Shown here: positions 19,321-30,707 of the stretch, in pieces | How the letters are laid out: every line of letters starts with the position of its first letter | How positions within the stretch are numbered: position 1 is the stretch's first letter | Origin: Polychytrium aggregatum | Lineage: Eukaryota > Chytridiomycota > Chytridiomycetes > Polychytriales | Direction: 5' to 3' | Assembly (NCBI RefSeq): GCF_025602895.1 | Contig: NW_026516230.1 | Location: 248,001-312,000, forward strand | Length of the DNA stretch: 64,000 bases | Notes under the pieces: model-generated | Databases searched by the model: none | What the model was told of the DNA's origin: nothing | Seen by the model: only the letters and a program-made list of their open reading frames with translations | Translations under genes and position numbers: made by a program

Positions 19321-19898
19321 ACAAGCGCCTTTCCCGTCCTTCCCTTCAGCAGCGGGACGACCGATCGACGATGACGGCAGGCTTTGGACTCGGCTGGCTT
19401 GCTTTCTGGCGTTGCCTTCCATCCTGCTGCTCCTGGCTTCTATTGCTCGCTGACCCCGGCATCAATGTCTGTGTTTCTGTTTCTGTACCATGCGATAGGG
19501 TGGAGCAAGTCATCATGATTACTCGCTTCCGGTCCAGACCATTGTGCGCTTCCAAGCAGTCGTATTTTGCCTCTGCCTCCACCTGTATCTCTTGCATGTT
19601 TGTGAAAGCTGTAGGCGCACCGACACCTTCACTCGAATCCAATACGACCCATGCGACCCTTCACTCGAACAGGAAAGGGTGTGCGGTCATCTGGGTGAGT
19701 TGTGCTGAGCCAGTTTCGGGTGAGCCCTCTGCTCGGCCACGACCGGGATATCGTCGAAGATTCGGTCGACAGGGGGACCAGCTGCGACAGCCTCCAGGAG
19801 TGCTCCGGCTGGTTGCGGGCTTCCAGATGCCGTCCTCGCCTCTTTCCGTCTTGACTGCCATATATTCAGGGCTGGATGTCCGCCACCCAAGCACGGCA
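19321..19898. other. Convergent intergenic region
   Basis: Non-coding interval between two genes that converge. A partial duplication of CACTCGAATCCAATACGACCC/CACTCGAACAGG occurs near 19,628-19,670. No gene or RNA was recognised. Confidence 0.45.
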
Positions 19899-22800
19899 TT
19901 ACAGGTTCAGCTGCCGCCGGATGCTCTCGGCCGATTGCATGTCGTTCAAGTGTTCCTGCTCGAGAGCCTCAAGACTCTTGGGGCTGGGCCGACTGTCGCT
20001 GCGAGAGGTGTCGTTCGCCACCAGCGTTGCGGTTGAGGAGTTGATCGACATGGCAGGCTTCTTGATGGTTGACGCATACTGAAGCATCTGTCGATCGCGC
20101 GACGATCAGTAGCAGCCAGAGATTGCATCAAAGGACGGACAGAGATTGCATCAAAGGATGGACAGAGATTGTATCAAAGTATTGTCGACAGGCCTGTCAT
20201 CCAGACAGCGCAGACACATGAGAGCGGGGTGGTCCGGGCACGACATCCACATCCACATCCACATGCATCATGCCGATGACCTCGGCCTCAGATACAACGA
20301 CACCGAGCACCCACCTTCTCTCGCCGTTGTGCGGCGCCTTCGATTTCGTCCACCGACGGGTGCTTGCCGACATACATCGGGTGCGGCTTCTTTGGTGTGG
20401 CACTCCCAATCGCCGGCTTGGGACCCACACCCGGCCCTGGCTCTCCAGCCTCATCAAGGGCCTCTGCGACAGACTGGTTTCCTTGGGTGACAAGCTCGAT
20501 GCTGCCGTTCGGAGATCCGTGGGCCGGGTGTGTTTGCTCGATCATGGTGGGATGGAAGGGCTGGTGCTGCTTGATCATGTTCTTGCGCAGCTGAGACATT
20601 GCCAGGGCTCTCACCGAGGCGGCATACTGCTTCTGCCGATTCCATTTTTCGAGCTGTGCGTTGGGCCAGGGGAGCGGAAAGCGAGATTCAGAGAGAGATT
20701 CGATGTGGGTATCATCAAACTGGGTAGCGAAGCACATTCTCTCCTGCCCAGCGATTCAAGTAAAGCGGTGTCCCTTGGACCACATGCCCAGGCTTTCTTG
20801 CGCCGGCACTCACCTTGGCCACATACTCGTCGCTCTCACGGTCCGGCCCGAGTCCGCCCAGCTTGACCTCGAGGTTCAGAATCTTCTTTGACGCAGCCAG
20901 ATGACTGTATCCTGGCGAGTCGTCCAGAGGCGAGTCCGAGGCGGACCATCCTTGGGCCGCCGTACTGCCTGGGATCGATGGCGGCGAAGCCTGTCGATGG
21001 GGCGACTGTGCTGATAGTTCGATTGGCGGTAAGAGCCGGCGGTGGTCGCCATCGTGAGTCCTCATCGGTCCAGAATGCGATGGGGAATCGCCGCCACTCC
21101 CTAGACCCAGCGACGGGGCCGAGATGGTATAGGTCGCCATCCGAGGCTTGGAGCGGCGATGGAGGGACTCGGCGTGTGGCATCCTCGACAGCTCGGGGCT
21201 ACTAAAGTGCTGCTGGAGCTGCTGAAGGTCTTGGTAGAGCGGCGCACCATCTCGACGATGGGCGCTTGACGGAGTCTCGTGCTGGAGTTGTAGTCCCCGG
21301 AGCTGGATGCGAGTATCCTGCTGTTGCTTGCGGCGCTGGATCTCCTGCCGCTGCATCTCAACCACGTACTTTTCCTCCAGATTCTCAATCTCGTTCGAGA
21401 TGCTTGTGTTCTGGGGCTGGTCCAGTGCCGGCCCGGTCAGTCCTATGGATGCATAGATCTTGCTGAGCTGCTGGGCGTCTTGCATTTGCGATGCGCCTTC
21501 CCGGGCCTTCTGGAGCTGCTGCATCTTCTGGAGCTGCTTGAGCTGCTGGAGCTGGAACCGGTAGAGCTGGAGCTTCCGAAGAGTCTCTTCTTCGCTGTGG
21601 CGCTGCTGCTCGCATCGCAGTTTTTGTATCCCGAGGGCGATCGATGCCTTGGAGGCGGGTATGGATGGAGGCAGGTTTCGCATGTACGGGTAGTGCATCG
21701 ACGACGGAGGCACGAGCGGCCCGAATGGCGGCTTCCAGTTCTCGCCGCTTCTGAGGATACTTGCTTGTGCGGCTGCAGCGCCGCCCAGATGCGGAGAGTA
21801 TGGGCCAAAGTAACTGGGCTTGGCGCTGCTGTGGGACCGGGGGAGCGATCCCAAGCCGGGACCTTGGGGCTCCTGGGTGGTCTGCAGTAGCTTGGCGGCC
21901 GCAGCGGCGAGCGTCTGGTTGGTTCTTTCGCAGCTGGACTGATCCAAGGATCGGTGAGTGAGAGCCGGGAAACGAACGCTGAAGCAGTCGGTCGTGACGA
22001 GATCGTACTCGCTGAGCTGAAACGGGGCGACCGGTGCTGGGCCGGACTGGTCGAGGATGTCCGCCCAGCTGTAATGGGCAGCCATCCTGCTGGAGCTGGC
22101 ATCCTCCAGGTGCTTTGGTGGGGCGACCACAGGGGTACTTTTCCTGGTGCCCGAGGCGGAGGTGCGGTCTAGTAGAATGGTAGAGACGGTATCGGCAATC
22201 CCACGCATGATCAGCGCGTCCCAGGTCTTGATGACCTGAATCTGCTGCACCAAGCTGATTTCCTTGAGTGTGGGCTGAATAAAACCTCGCTTCTTGTTGA
22301 AGCGGTCACTGACTTGTGTCGTGGTCAATATTGGGGACGAGCTGACTGACGGGAGACCTGCCGAGACTTCGTCTCGCTTCTTGTTTGAGAGTAGTTGCTT
22401 GATCTTGACAGGATTCGCAGATGCACTTTGGACAGCAACCAAGCCCTCGCCCGGCCCGTCGCCGCGAGCCAAAGTATCGAGGTCGACCGGAAGATCCGAT
22501 GCCGGTTGCTTATCCTCCTGCATCCTGCGTTCCTCGGCTTGCCCCGTACGGCTTTCATCTGGGGATGGCTTCAGCAGGTCGTCGCTCGATCCGTTGACAA
22601 GTGTCTCCATCGAGGCTACGTCCAACGTGCCAATGAGCCTTGTGCTTGCATCGGAGTGGTCGCTGTCTCCGTTATTGTCTTGGCTTGCGCTGGCGTCTGT
22701 TCTCGTCTTGGATCCGGTGTAAAGGCCATTGGTGTCGGCGGATGATGCTCCAAGTGACATGTCCTCGCGGTCGCCGCTGTCTACAGCGTCAAGAGCTGAT

Positions 22801-24198
22801 CCGGAAACATCTGCATCGTGTGCTGAGCTGTCGGGCTGCAGATCAAGGTCCAGCAACCTCTCCGATACAGGGTCGGCTGCCAGGATGACAGGATGCGAGC
22901 TGACCCGGGAGCCAAGCCCAGCTTCCGGGCTGGAGTCGCGGTAAGGCGAGCCCATCTCAAACGAGTCGTCCAGATCCGGATCCCCGTCACCAAAGCCTGC
23001 CTCCAGCTCCGGATCGAGTTGCTGCATCGTGATAAGACTGCCGGTCTCGCTAGTCGATTGGGCGGCAAGATCGCAGGCGTCGGATCCGTTGAGCGCCTCG
23101 GTTGATCCATTTGGCGCTGGGCTGGGCTTGCCGTGCTGCTTGGTCTTCTTTGGCTGGACGTCGAGCACGCCTGAAGTACCCTGTACAGCCAAGTCCGTGC
23201 CCTTGCGTCCAACACCGCCCTGGGACGGCTGCTGGGCATCTTTGTTGAGCCGACTCACTCCGGGGTCGCTATCCACCAGATCGACGACATGGCCAGTCTC
23301 AAGCACACATACTTCGACGCCGTCGCCATTCTTGGCATCTTCATTTGGACTGAAGTCGACCACGGCGTCGACTGCAAGCGTCCCCATCGAGTTTGCCTTT
23401 TTGTAGCGCGCACGCTTGCGACTGAGGGGCTTGATTTTCTGGAGGACCAAGTACCGAGGGCTGATGTATGGCCGCCCGGGCTTGCTCTGCAGCACAGGCG
23501 CATTTGTCGGAGCACGGGTGCGATCATCTGCAACGTGCTGAGTGCTCTTCTTGGACGCGGAGGCGAGGTTCCCAGAGGGATCCGCTTCTGCAACTGCGCC
23601 CGGGTTGGATTCGATCAGGGGCATGCTGTTGGACTGCGGCAGCCGATGCTTCAGCTTTATGGTGGGAGGGAGAGAGGCCACGGTGGCCAGCGGAATGACG
23701 CTGCCGTCCCTGGTTACCGTTCCAACCTTGGCGGCGAGCTGAGGCGGGCAGCGGGTGAGTCCGTGGGGGGTGGGTGCGAGTACATGCAATGGAGACGACG
23801 CGATTGGGATCGGTGATTTGAGGGTTTCGTCGATTTGGATGGTGTCGATTTGTAGTACAATATGAGCATTAGTTCAGCATGGACGAGCAATGTGAATATG
23901 TGAGATGCGATGCGATGCGATGTGGGTGGGATGCAGTGTGGGTGGGATGCAGTGTGGGTGGGATGCGATGTGTGTGCGTGGTGCGCTCAGATGTGAAAGA
24001 TAATCGAGCTGCAGTTAATGAGCGATGTGGCTCGGGCGAGGATGTCCAGGGGTATTGTGGATGGCCTCGCTCACAGCGATGGCTCTCGTCGGACCGTGGG
24101 AATGCTGCTGGACCCACCTTTTCGAGGAACGCATCGTGGTGCGAAGAAACCTGTGCGATCAGCTTGGAAGTCTTGATCTTCTCTGACTCGGAGCGCAT
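19899..24198 (-). CDS. Long Gln-rich coiled-coil protein of unknown function
   Basis: Proposed exons on the minus strand are 24,198-24,118, 23,738-20,814, 20,719-20,315 and 20,087-19,899, all phase 0, giving about 1,199 aa. The junctions have GT-AG ends (for example GTGAGTGCC...CTACCCAG). The start MRSESEKIKTSKLIAQ is the first ATG of a frame that stays open for a further 130 codons upstream (to about 24,600, Pro/Ser-rich), so an extra upstream exon is possible. The N-terminal half is acidic and Ser-rich. About nucleotides 21,300-21,650 encode a Gln/Leu/Glu coiled coil (LYRFQLQQLKQLQKMQQLQK and on). The last junction gives EKMLQYASTIKKP, which faintly resembles the YA..IPKP-type motifs of some cilium-associated proteins. 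I do not recognise the family and assign no function. Confidence 0.65.
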
Positions 24199-25204
24199 GG
24201 TATCCCGAGCGCCGAGATCCCGCCGAGTGCCCTGGTTCGACAGCTTGGACAGGAACGATTGTGTTTGTAGATGTGTCGATGTGGTCGCGAGCGCTGCTGC
24301 CGATAACAACGGCAGTGGTGACGGCGATGGCGACGGAGGCGAGACAGGCGGTTGGTCGGTCGTTGGCTTCCAGACGCGAGGACCTGCAATGGCGAGAGAG
24401 CAGTTGGTGCTCACGTCGCGAGGGAACTTGGAGGTGAACGACAGGGGCCCTTCCTTCACCGACGCTACCGACGAGAGTGTTGGGAGTGAGTAGGACCGGG
24501 CCTTTTGGCTGTTCTTCTGCTTGGGTCTCCGGAGAGAGTGCGGCGGCGGCGGCTGAGATGGTGGCACTATTTCGGTGGTCTTGCTGGGGATGGCGGTGTT
24601 CTGACATCGACGGTCGATGAGGCGACAGACAGCGATTTAGTGCCGGTGAGCACCAGGAGCGATGCACGGTGGGAGCTGAATCGGCCAGTGCGCCCCAGAT
24701 GGACAGCCACACAATACCACCCGCTCGCAGCAATAGACGAGCCGGGCCAAGGTGAGCACCGGCGATACAGTACATCGGTCAGAGGGCAGCCAGGGTGCAT
24801 GGATATGCGCGAGACGGCATCGGCGATAAGTCGGTTTGCGTCGGATGCAGGAAGAGAGGCCTCTGTTGGAGCCAGAACTCCATCGGCCGGGACATTTGCC
24901 GACCGGGGTTGTGATTCGGAGGTCTGCACGCCGTCGGCGAATGTGCCGGCGGCGAGCCACCGAGGCCGATCGACCAGATGACCGAGGACACAACTTGCTC
25001 GACAGAAGCCTCACCAGAACGGCCTGCTTTGGCCGATATAGCGTCGCTTGGACCCACAACCTTTCTCGCCATGGCCGATATGCACTCCCTTGGAAGCAAC
25101 TTGACCAAGACGGCAGGGGCATCATTGCAGACGGGTGTTTGGATGACCAGGCCTCCTGGAGACGGTCGGGCGTCGGGCGAGGCGACAGTGCATCATTAAA
25201 TACT
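24199..25204. other. Ambiguous coding potential on both strands
   Basis: Minus strand 24,600-24,199 reads as a plausible Pro/Ser-rich extension of the preceding gene (RPKQKNSQKARSYSLPTLSS and on). On the + strand a 73-codon frame from ATG 24,978 to 25,199 (MTEDTTCSTEASPERPALAD and on) stops 5 bp before the end of the mL41 gene. Another + frame from about 24,799 (MDMRETASAISRFASDAGRE) ends at 24,981. These + frames could be exons of a small gene convergent with mL41, but no domain, splice chain or start is secure. Confidence 0.25.
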
Positions 25205-26155
25205 TTATTCAGAATGCGACTCGGGCGATCGCTTGGCCTTGTACAGGTCCATCCGGGCAACGGTTTGTCGGCATCGCTCGAGAACCTCCGGGTCGATGCC
25301 TTCGGGAGCCAGATCAGGGTCAAAGTAGTCCTTGACGCGCAGGGTGCGTCGCTGGGGATATCGGTCTACCGAGGGGGCGACATAGGGCTTGAGCTACAGC
25401 AGCGAGGCAAGGGGACTGGTGAGAATCGCACATTGATGGTGACGGCCGATGGAAAGGCTGGGCTTCTGGCATATGCCGATGAGGATCCGATCGATCCTAT
25501 CCCATGCGCGATCCTACCTCGCTGGTTGCCAGACCCTCGGGGACAGCGAACGTGCGGCGCTTCCACGACTCGACAATGAATCCACCTGGTAGATGTGTTT
25601 CCAGAGAAACAGAGACGCAGGCTGGTGAGCGGCGGTATTCGGCGGCGAGACTGGGTCTGTGCCAGCCGGAGTTGGGCAGCATTGCGGCTCAATCGTCAAC
25701 TGGAATGGCCAAAAGCGGGCAGTGTTGCTCCACGGCGGATCCTGCGACGGATCCTGCAATACATTCTAAGATGGATCCTGCCATAGACCCTGCCATAGAT
25801 CCTGCAATGGATCCTGCGACGGATCCTGCGACGGAGGAGGCGTCGGCACCCTCACAGTCGTCGAGGAAGCCAGCCGACCATGGACAACCGGCTTGAGGTT
25901 TGGCTCTGCATCGAGCAGTTCGTCTGGGTGCACCGGCGATTATCCCTCTCTCTCTCTCTCTCTCTCTCCCGAGGCCTCCTCCCGCCAGGCCTGCGAGCCG
26001 CTGTTGTTGGCGGCAGGTCTACCTTGGGTGGTGTGTCGGCCCATGTTGCCGGAGCCGCTTCCTTTGTAGTAGTTCTTGTTGCCCTCCTTGCTCGTCAGGG
26101 GCTTCCTTCGGTTGCCTCGCAGCAGGCCGCGGATCACTGATGACGTGGCGCTCAT
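25205..26155 (-). CDS. MRPL27: Mitochondrial large ribosomal subunit protein mL41 (MRPL27)
   Basis: Three exons on the minus strand, 26,155-26,023, 25,585-25,518 and 25,393-25,205, give a 129-aa protein. Exon 1 ends in the diagnostic GNKNYYKGSGSGNMGRHTTQ. Exon 2 continues GGFIVESWKRRTFAVPEGL and exon 3 LKPYVAPSVDRYPQ. This is the conserved core of fungal mL41 (family pattern NK.YYKG..S..MGRHT..GGF, then R.Y.VP and L.PYV). It is a structural component of the mitochondrial ribosome, imported from the cytosol. Introns are GTAGAC...ACCAG (phase 1) and GTAGGA...CTGTAG (phase 0). The stop codon overlaps an AATAAA, a possible poly(A) signal. The C-terminal extension (DYFDPDLAPEGIDPEVL and on) is longer than in yeast. 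Because the exons are short, the gene is invisible as one long frame. Confidence 0.9.
25738..25838. repeat. 12-bp minisatellite in intron 1 of mL41
   Basis: About eight imperfect copies of GATCCTGCGACG/GATCCTGCAATG lie within the first intron of the mL41 gene. A (TC)n run follows at about 25,949-25,968 in the same intron. Confidence 0.85.
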
Positions 26156-26563
26156 GGTGGTGGATCGGCTATGCGGTGGAGTCGGCGGCGATGGTGTCGG
26201 CAAGCGGTCTCGCTCGATGGGTGTTGTGGGCGCCGTGGCGATCTGAGCGACGGAGGCAATCCGAATGTTGGATGCAGAAAATTTTCTCTCCAGAGACATG
26301 TGGTGTGTGTGTGTGGCTCGGCTGGATCCGGTGGCTGGATCCAGGCGGCTGGTTGCAGCCACGCTCTATTGTGTGTGCGCAGCTGCCGGATCGGCCCGGC
26401 CAGCCACAGTGCGGCCAGCGATACAGAGTCTGCTTGGATCGAAGCACCCCCATGCAAATTGACAATGCCGTCGATCGATCGCCTGGCTGAAGGGAGGAAT
26501 CGATCGGAGCTCGCATGGCTGTGACGGGCACGGCCGATACGATATCAACCCACGGAAACGGTT
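26156..26563. other. Upstream region of mL41 / 3' flank of the oxygenase gene
   Basis: A 408-bp non-coding interval. It has a (GT)n run near 26,302 and repeated GGCTGGATCC near 26,320-26,345. It should contain the mL41 promoter on the minus strand. No further gene is seen. Confidence 0.4.
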
Positions 26564-27606
26564 TCAACCCGTCGTTCCTGGCCGGGCAGGTGATGATGAT
26601 GAATGCTCCAACATGCCGGACATCCGGCCAGAGTGCGTCTGCCCCGGCACTTTTCTTGCATGGCCATCTCGCTGGGTATCGACAAAGCCAACACATATGA
26701 TGCGCTGGCCGTGGGTGACCTCGTTGCCAGAATGCATGATCTTGGAGTCGTGTAGGAGACAGTCGCCGCGCCGGATGTGGATCGTTTGTGGCTGCGGGAC
26801 TGCATCCGATGTCGAGGCGGTGCTTGGGAAGACTGTCGTGCCGCCTCCTTCGAACTCATTCGGCGAGTTGAGCAGAACGTTGAAAGAGAGCAGACAGCCA
26901 TCGGTGTGCGGGGACAGCATTCTCTGGCCGCTGGCTTCGTAGCGGACTGGCAGGATGGAGGATGCCGCGGCAGTCATAATGTTAGTTCAGGAACATGCCC
27001 ACCGTTGCAGATCGTTACAGATCGTTACAGAACGTTGCGGATTGTTGCGGCCACGACCAATATGATTCTTGGTGATTTTCACCATCGCGTCCTCGGAGTC
27101 GCTCTCGGAGTCGCTCTCAGCATCGCTCTCGGCACCAGCCCGACTCAATACCGTCATTCCCACTGTTGGCCAGACTCACCGAAAAACAAGTCGACAAAGG
27201 CCAAGTCGCCGTGCTCAAACCCCAGGGTCGATCCGCTGGTATGTAGCACACGTTCGGTCAGGGAAGACCGCACAAACTCCTGGAGCGCTTCTGGGAATCT
27301 CGTGAGCGGCAGGTCCGTCGTCGGGAAGGCCGAGTGCCGGTCGCTCTCCCAGCCTTCGCGGTCGGCAATGTCCTGGATGGCTTCGAGGATGTGGTCGCAC
27401 TCTGCACTGGACCAGACAGCCGGGAGCACTGTCCAGTTGGTCTTGCGGCCCTCCCAATTGACATAGCGGCGCCGACGTTCCTCGGCGGATCGAATGGGCT
27501 TGGCGAGGATTGCCTGGCGAGCCTGGCCAAGGGACTGACTCCTCGATGCCAGCAGGGCCTGGTCGTCGGGCGAGGTATCGCCAAAAAGGTCAAACGAATC
27601 GGCCAT
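26564..27606 (-). CDS. 2-oxoglutarate/Fe(II) oxygenase, prolyl 4-hydroxylase-like
   Basis: Two exons, 27,606-27,180 and 26,946-26,564, join in phase 1 (GTGAGT donor; CTAAC branch-like site before CTGCCAG), giving 269 aa. After MADSFDLFGDTSPDDQ and a linker, the double-stranded beta-helix domain reads VRYEASGQRMLSPHTDGCLLSFNVLLN, with the HxD iron ligands (HTD). It continues FEGGGTTVF, then SKIMHSGNEVTHGQRIICVGF, with the distal His and the Arg that binds 2-oxoglutarate. This is the P4Hc layout. Such enzymes hydroxylate prolines (or other residues) using O2, iron and 2-oxoglutarate. No signal peptide is seen, so a cytosolic or nuclear enzyme is likely, but the substrate is unknown. The intron contains GATCGTTACA and GGAGTCGCTCTC repeats. 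The extreme C-terminus may be shorter if another intron exists. Confidence 0.88.
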
Positions 27607-28175
27607 GGCTATGACTCTATGCTGCGATGCACTGGGGATGGCGTGCAGACACTATCCAAGATTCGATTCCAGACCAGGACGGCTGGCGGAGAGAGACAAA
27701 CGGGAAGAACGGGGTTACTGGGATGGCAGGTCGAGTATGCAGGGGTCCATCATGCAGACGGCAGACCGACAGACTCGGGAGGATGCATGGCTGCGATACC
27801 GACGCTGATCTGGTTTGGCCCAGCAGCAAGAGCAGAGGCGGGATGCTGGCGTTGCCATGAACGCCAAAGAGATCCAGTGCCGGGGCGGATGTGTTTCCGT
27901 GGCAGCTGCATCTGCACAGAACCGAGCTTCTCGCTGCGGCCGCTCTCGCAGACTCGCCCGCGCGTCCTCGCAGGCTCTCGCGCGCACACCCGCTCTCGCC
28001 GGCTCTCGCTGCTGGCGTGCCACAGCCACACGTGACCCATCTGTGTCCTGCCAGGCGAGCACCAGGACGAAAACTGCAGGAGAGCGGCATTTCTTTTTCC
28101 TCCTTCCTTCCTCCCTTTTGAAGAGCACTTGATATCTCTTTGGGATCTGCTCCGATTCGCAGAAGCTAGAACACA
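27607..28175. promoter_or_regulatory. Divergent promoter of oxygenase and RACK1 genes
   Basis: A 569-bp interval between two divergent start codons. The RACK1 side has a strong pyrimidine tract (TTCTTTTTCCTCCTTCCTTC near 28,091), typical of highly expressed ribosome-associated fungal genes. Imperfect CTCGC...CGGCTCTCGC repeats occur near 27,940-28,012. No TATA box is evident. Confidence 0.5.
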
Positions 28176-28578
28176 ATGGCTGACACTCTCATTCACCGTG
28201 GAACTCTCGTCGGTTAGGCCACCGTTCCGCATGTCTGCACCGCACGATCTGGCCGAGGGCGAAGGCATCGTGCGTGTGGGTGCATCAGACACGATGGGCG
28301 GGATTGTTGTACGCCTTGGCGATCGTTGGATATCGGAGCAGCGATTGTTACTGACGCTCTTGCAACGGGTCTCTACGTTCGACACTGCAACCGATACGCA
28401 ACAGGACACAGCGGCTGGGTCACTGCCATCGCCACCACCCCCGAGGCCCCCGATATGCTCCTGTCCGCCTCCCGCGGTAAGTGCCTTGGGTGATTCCGAA
28501 AGCTTGTCATCCGCGCACCACAACCACTCGACCCCAGCCCCGGCGCTGGCACACAGATGGATGGATGGATGGATGGAC

Positions 28579-28609
<31 letters not shown>

Positions 28610-30158
28610 CGGATGAATCTGGTGTCGACTATGGACGGGACACATCTGGACGATTCGGAGCGCCGACATCCACGTCGCCCGACGAGCACGCTTGCGTTCG
28701 ACACAGCAACGTCTATCAGCGACGACCAAAGTGCGCCCGCACACCTGCGATCCGACCACCCGATGCTGTTCAATCTACGACATCGCACGACGCCGCCCAT
28801 CTACCCGATCCAACACCGCATCACGGCCGTATATCGATGCCGCCACTCCCTCCGTCCATCCCACATCTGGCGGATCCAGGTTCATCGCAGCGGCCGTGCA
28901 GGGAGCTGATGCGACCGTAATTCTCTCCCCCCCGCAGACAAGACCATCATCGTCTGGCACCTGACCCGTGATGAGACCCAGTTCGGTGTCCCCCGCAAGG
29001 CCCTCACTGGCCACAACCACTTCGTCCAGGACGTTGTCATCTCCTCTGATGGCCAGTTCGCCCTCTCTGCCTCCTGGGGTAGGTATTCGCTCGAGATGTC
29101 CTCCTGGTGTACAGCGAGCCGAGATTGCTGGCGTGCCAACAACCAAGCCACAACAAGACATCTGATGCAGAGATCAATTGCCGTTCCCTGACACCGCCTG
29201 TGCACAGACAAGACCCTCCGTCTCTGGGACCTGAACAGCGGCAAGACCACCCGCCGCTTCGTCGGCCACGAGAACGATGTCCTCTCCGTCTCGTTCTCCC
29301 CTGACAACCGCCAGATCGTCTCTGGCTCCCGCGACAAGACCATCAAGCTCTGGAACACCCTCGGTGAATGCAAGCTCAACCTTAGCCCCACCGAAGGCCA
29401 CTCTGAGTGGGTCTCTTGCGTCCGCTTCTCTCCCAACCCCGCCAACCCCGTCATCGTTTCCGCTGGCTGGGACAAGCTCGTCAAGGTAATGGCCGAGATA
29501 CGGCGACCGCAGCGACGGTCACGCAATCGCGCGGGCATTCAAATGATGCTTCATTAATATTTGCTACTTCAGAGTACATACGTGCTATGAGACAAACAAT
29601 CACCAAACCACTGATGCAATCGCCCGCGCGCCGCCCAAATGTCGGGAGCTGTGTCCGCATCGACTGCCACTAGGACGGCTGCTAACGGATGATATGTGCT
29701 TCTCCCTTTCCGAATGCGCATATGCGCGAACGCAGGTCTGGGATCTCCAGAAGTGCCAGGTCAAGACCAACCACTACGGCCACACCGGCTACATCAGCCA
29801 GATCACCATCTCCCCCGATGGCTCCCTCTGCGCCTCCGGTGGCCGCGACGGTGTTACCATGCTCTGGGATCTCAACGAGGGCAAGCACCTCTACTCCCTC
29901 GATGCCGGAGACACCATCAACGCCCTTGTCTTCTCGCCCAACCGCTACTGGCTCTGCGCTGCTACCGCCTCTGGCATCAAGATCTGGGACCTCGAGAACA
30001 AGTCCGTTGTCTGCGACCTCCAGCCCGAGTTCACCACCACCTCCAAGAAGGCCTCCATCCCCCAGTGTGTCTCCCTTGCTTGGTCTGCTGATGGCCAGAC
30101 TCTCTTCTCTGGCTACACTGACAACCTTATCCGTGTCTGGCAAGTCGTTCGTGCTTAA
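28176..30158 (+). CDS. RACK1: RACK1 / Asc1 / Cpc2, ribosome-associated WD40 protein
   Basis: Five exons: 28,176-28,212, 28,405-28,476, 28,938-29,078, 29,208-29,485 and 29,736-30,158, giving 316 aa, the usual RACK1 length. The start [20 protein letters not shown] and repeats ending in IIVWHL, LRLWDL, IKLWNT, VKVWDL, TMLWDL, IKIWDL and IRVWQV show a seven-bladed WD40 propeller. [15 protein letters not shown] and [14 protein letters not shown] are near-universal RACK1 sequences. RACK1 sits on the 40S subunit and acts in translation control and signalling scaffolding. The first exon has only 37 bases. Intron 2 carries a GATG microsatellite. Intron 4 carries a possible box C/D RNA. Codon use is strongly biased to C-ending codons, consistent with high expression. 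Confidence 0.97.
28556..28616 (+). repeat. (GATG)n/(GACG) microsatellite in RACK1 intron 2
   Basis: About 15 tandem copies of GATG, some changed to GACG, lie inside intron 2 of RACK1. Confidence 0.95.
29528..29630 (+). ncRNA. Candidate intronic box C/D snoRNA
   Basis: In RACK1 intron 4 a perfect 9-bp inverted repeat (CGCGCGGGC at 29,528-29,536 and GCCCGCGCG at 29,622-29,630) encloses a C-box-like ATGATGC (29,543-29,549) and a D-box CTGA (29,611-29,614). In yeast the RACK1 homologue ASC1 hosts an intronic C/D snoRNA (snR24), so position favours the idea. The C box is imperfect (the consensus ends in A), the stem is 6-7 bases away from the boxes, and no rRNA target was matched. Confidence 0.3.
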
Positions 30159-30707
30159 GCCGACTCTTTTCCTTTGTATTTAATGCATGGAACACGGCGG
30201 AACCAAAGAAAGGGATGTTGTCTTGAGACGAGAGGATTATTGTATCAGAGCCGCATCCACATCCTGCCAGAGAGGGGCGCCGCGCAGTGTCTTACGGGGC
30301 TGTGTTGCGACACCATCCAGGCGTTTCGGCACATGCCCGGCGCGGTGGGTGGCCCTTGTTTGAATCGCAAGCGGGTGTCGTCGATGGAATGGGATGATAT
30401 GTTTGCGATCTCATGACCCCGGTGTGCTGCCCATGCGGTGGATTCCTGTCCATGTTGGTTGCTGGCGTCCGCGCTGCCCCGCCAGCGCACCACAGGCGCA
30501 TCCTCCATTGCTCCCGGCGATCTGCCCGCCGTCCTCGCACGATATTCTTGTTTCGGCAAACCACCCGTATCACGCGGCCGAGGGACCAGCCCGACGTGCC
30601 TCCTTCCATCACCGCGCGGCCCAGGCTTCTCCTCGCCGGGTTTCCATCGGCCGCTGCCGACTCTCTCTCTCTCGCCCGTCCGCCCGCTTTCCCCTCCCAG
30701 CTTCGCC
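30159..30707. promoter_or_regulatory. Spacer between RACK1 and sphingosine kinase genes
   Basis: No gene supported. RACK1 3' sequence with TTTGTATTTAATGC near 30,172 may direct polyadenylation. The last 100 bases before the next ATG are pyrimidine-rich ((CT)n near 30,661), a promoter-like feature here. Confidence 0.4.

Noticed and set aside
20715-23789. Start of the long minus-strand protein at 23,789
   Set aside because: The codon there is TTG, with a stop shortly upstream and no ATG. A splice acceptor at 23,739 (CCTCAG) joins in phase to an upstream exon that has a proper ATG.
28477-28937. + strand frames over the GATG repeat as a separate gene
   Set aside because: The region is intron 2 of RACK1. 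The frames are generated by the tetranucleotide repeat.
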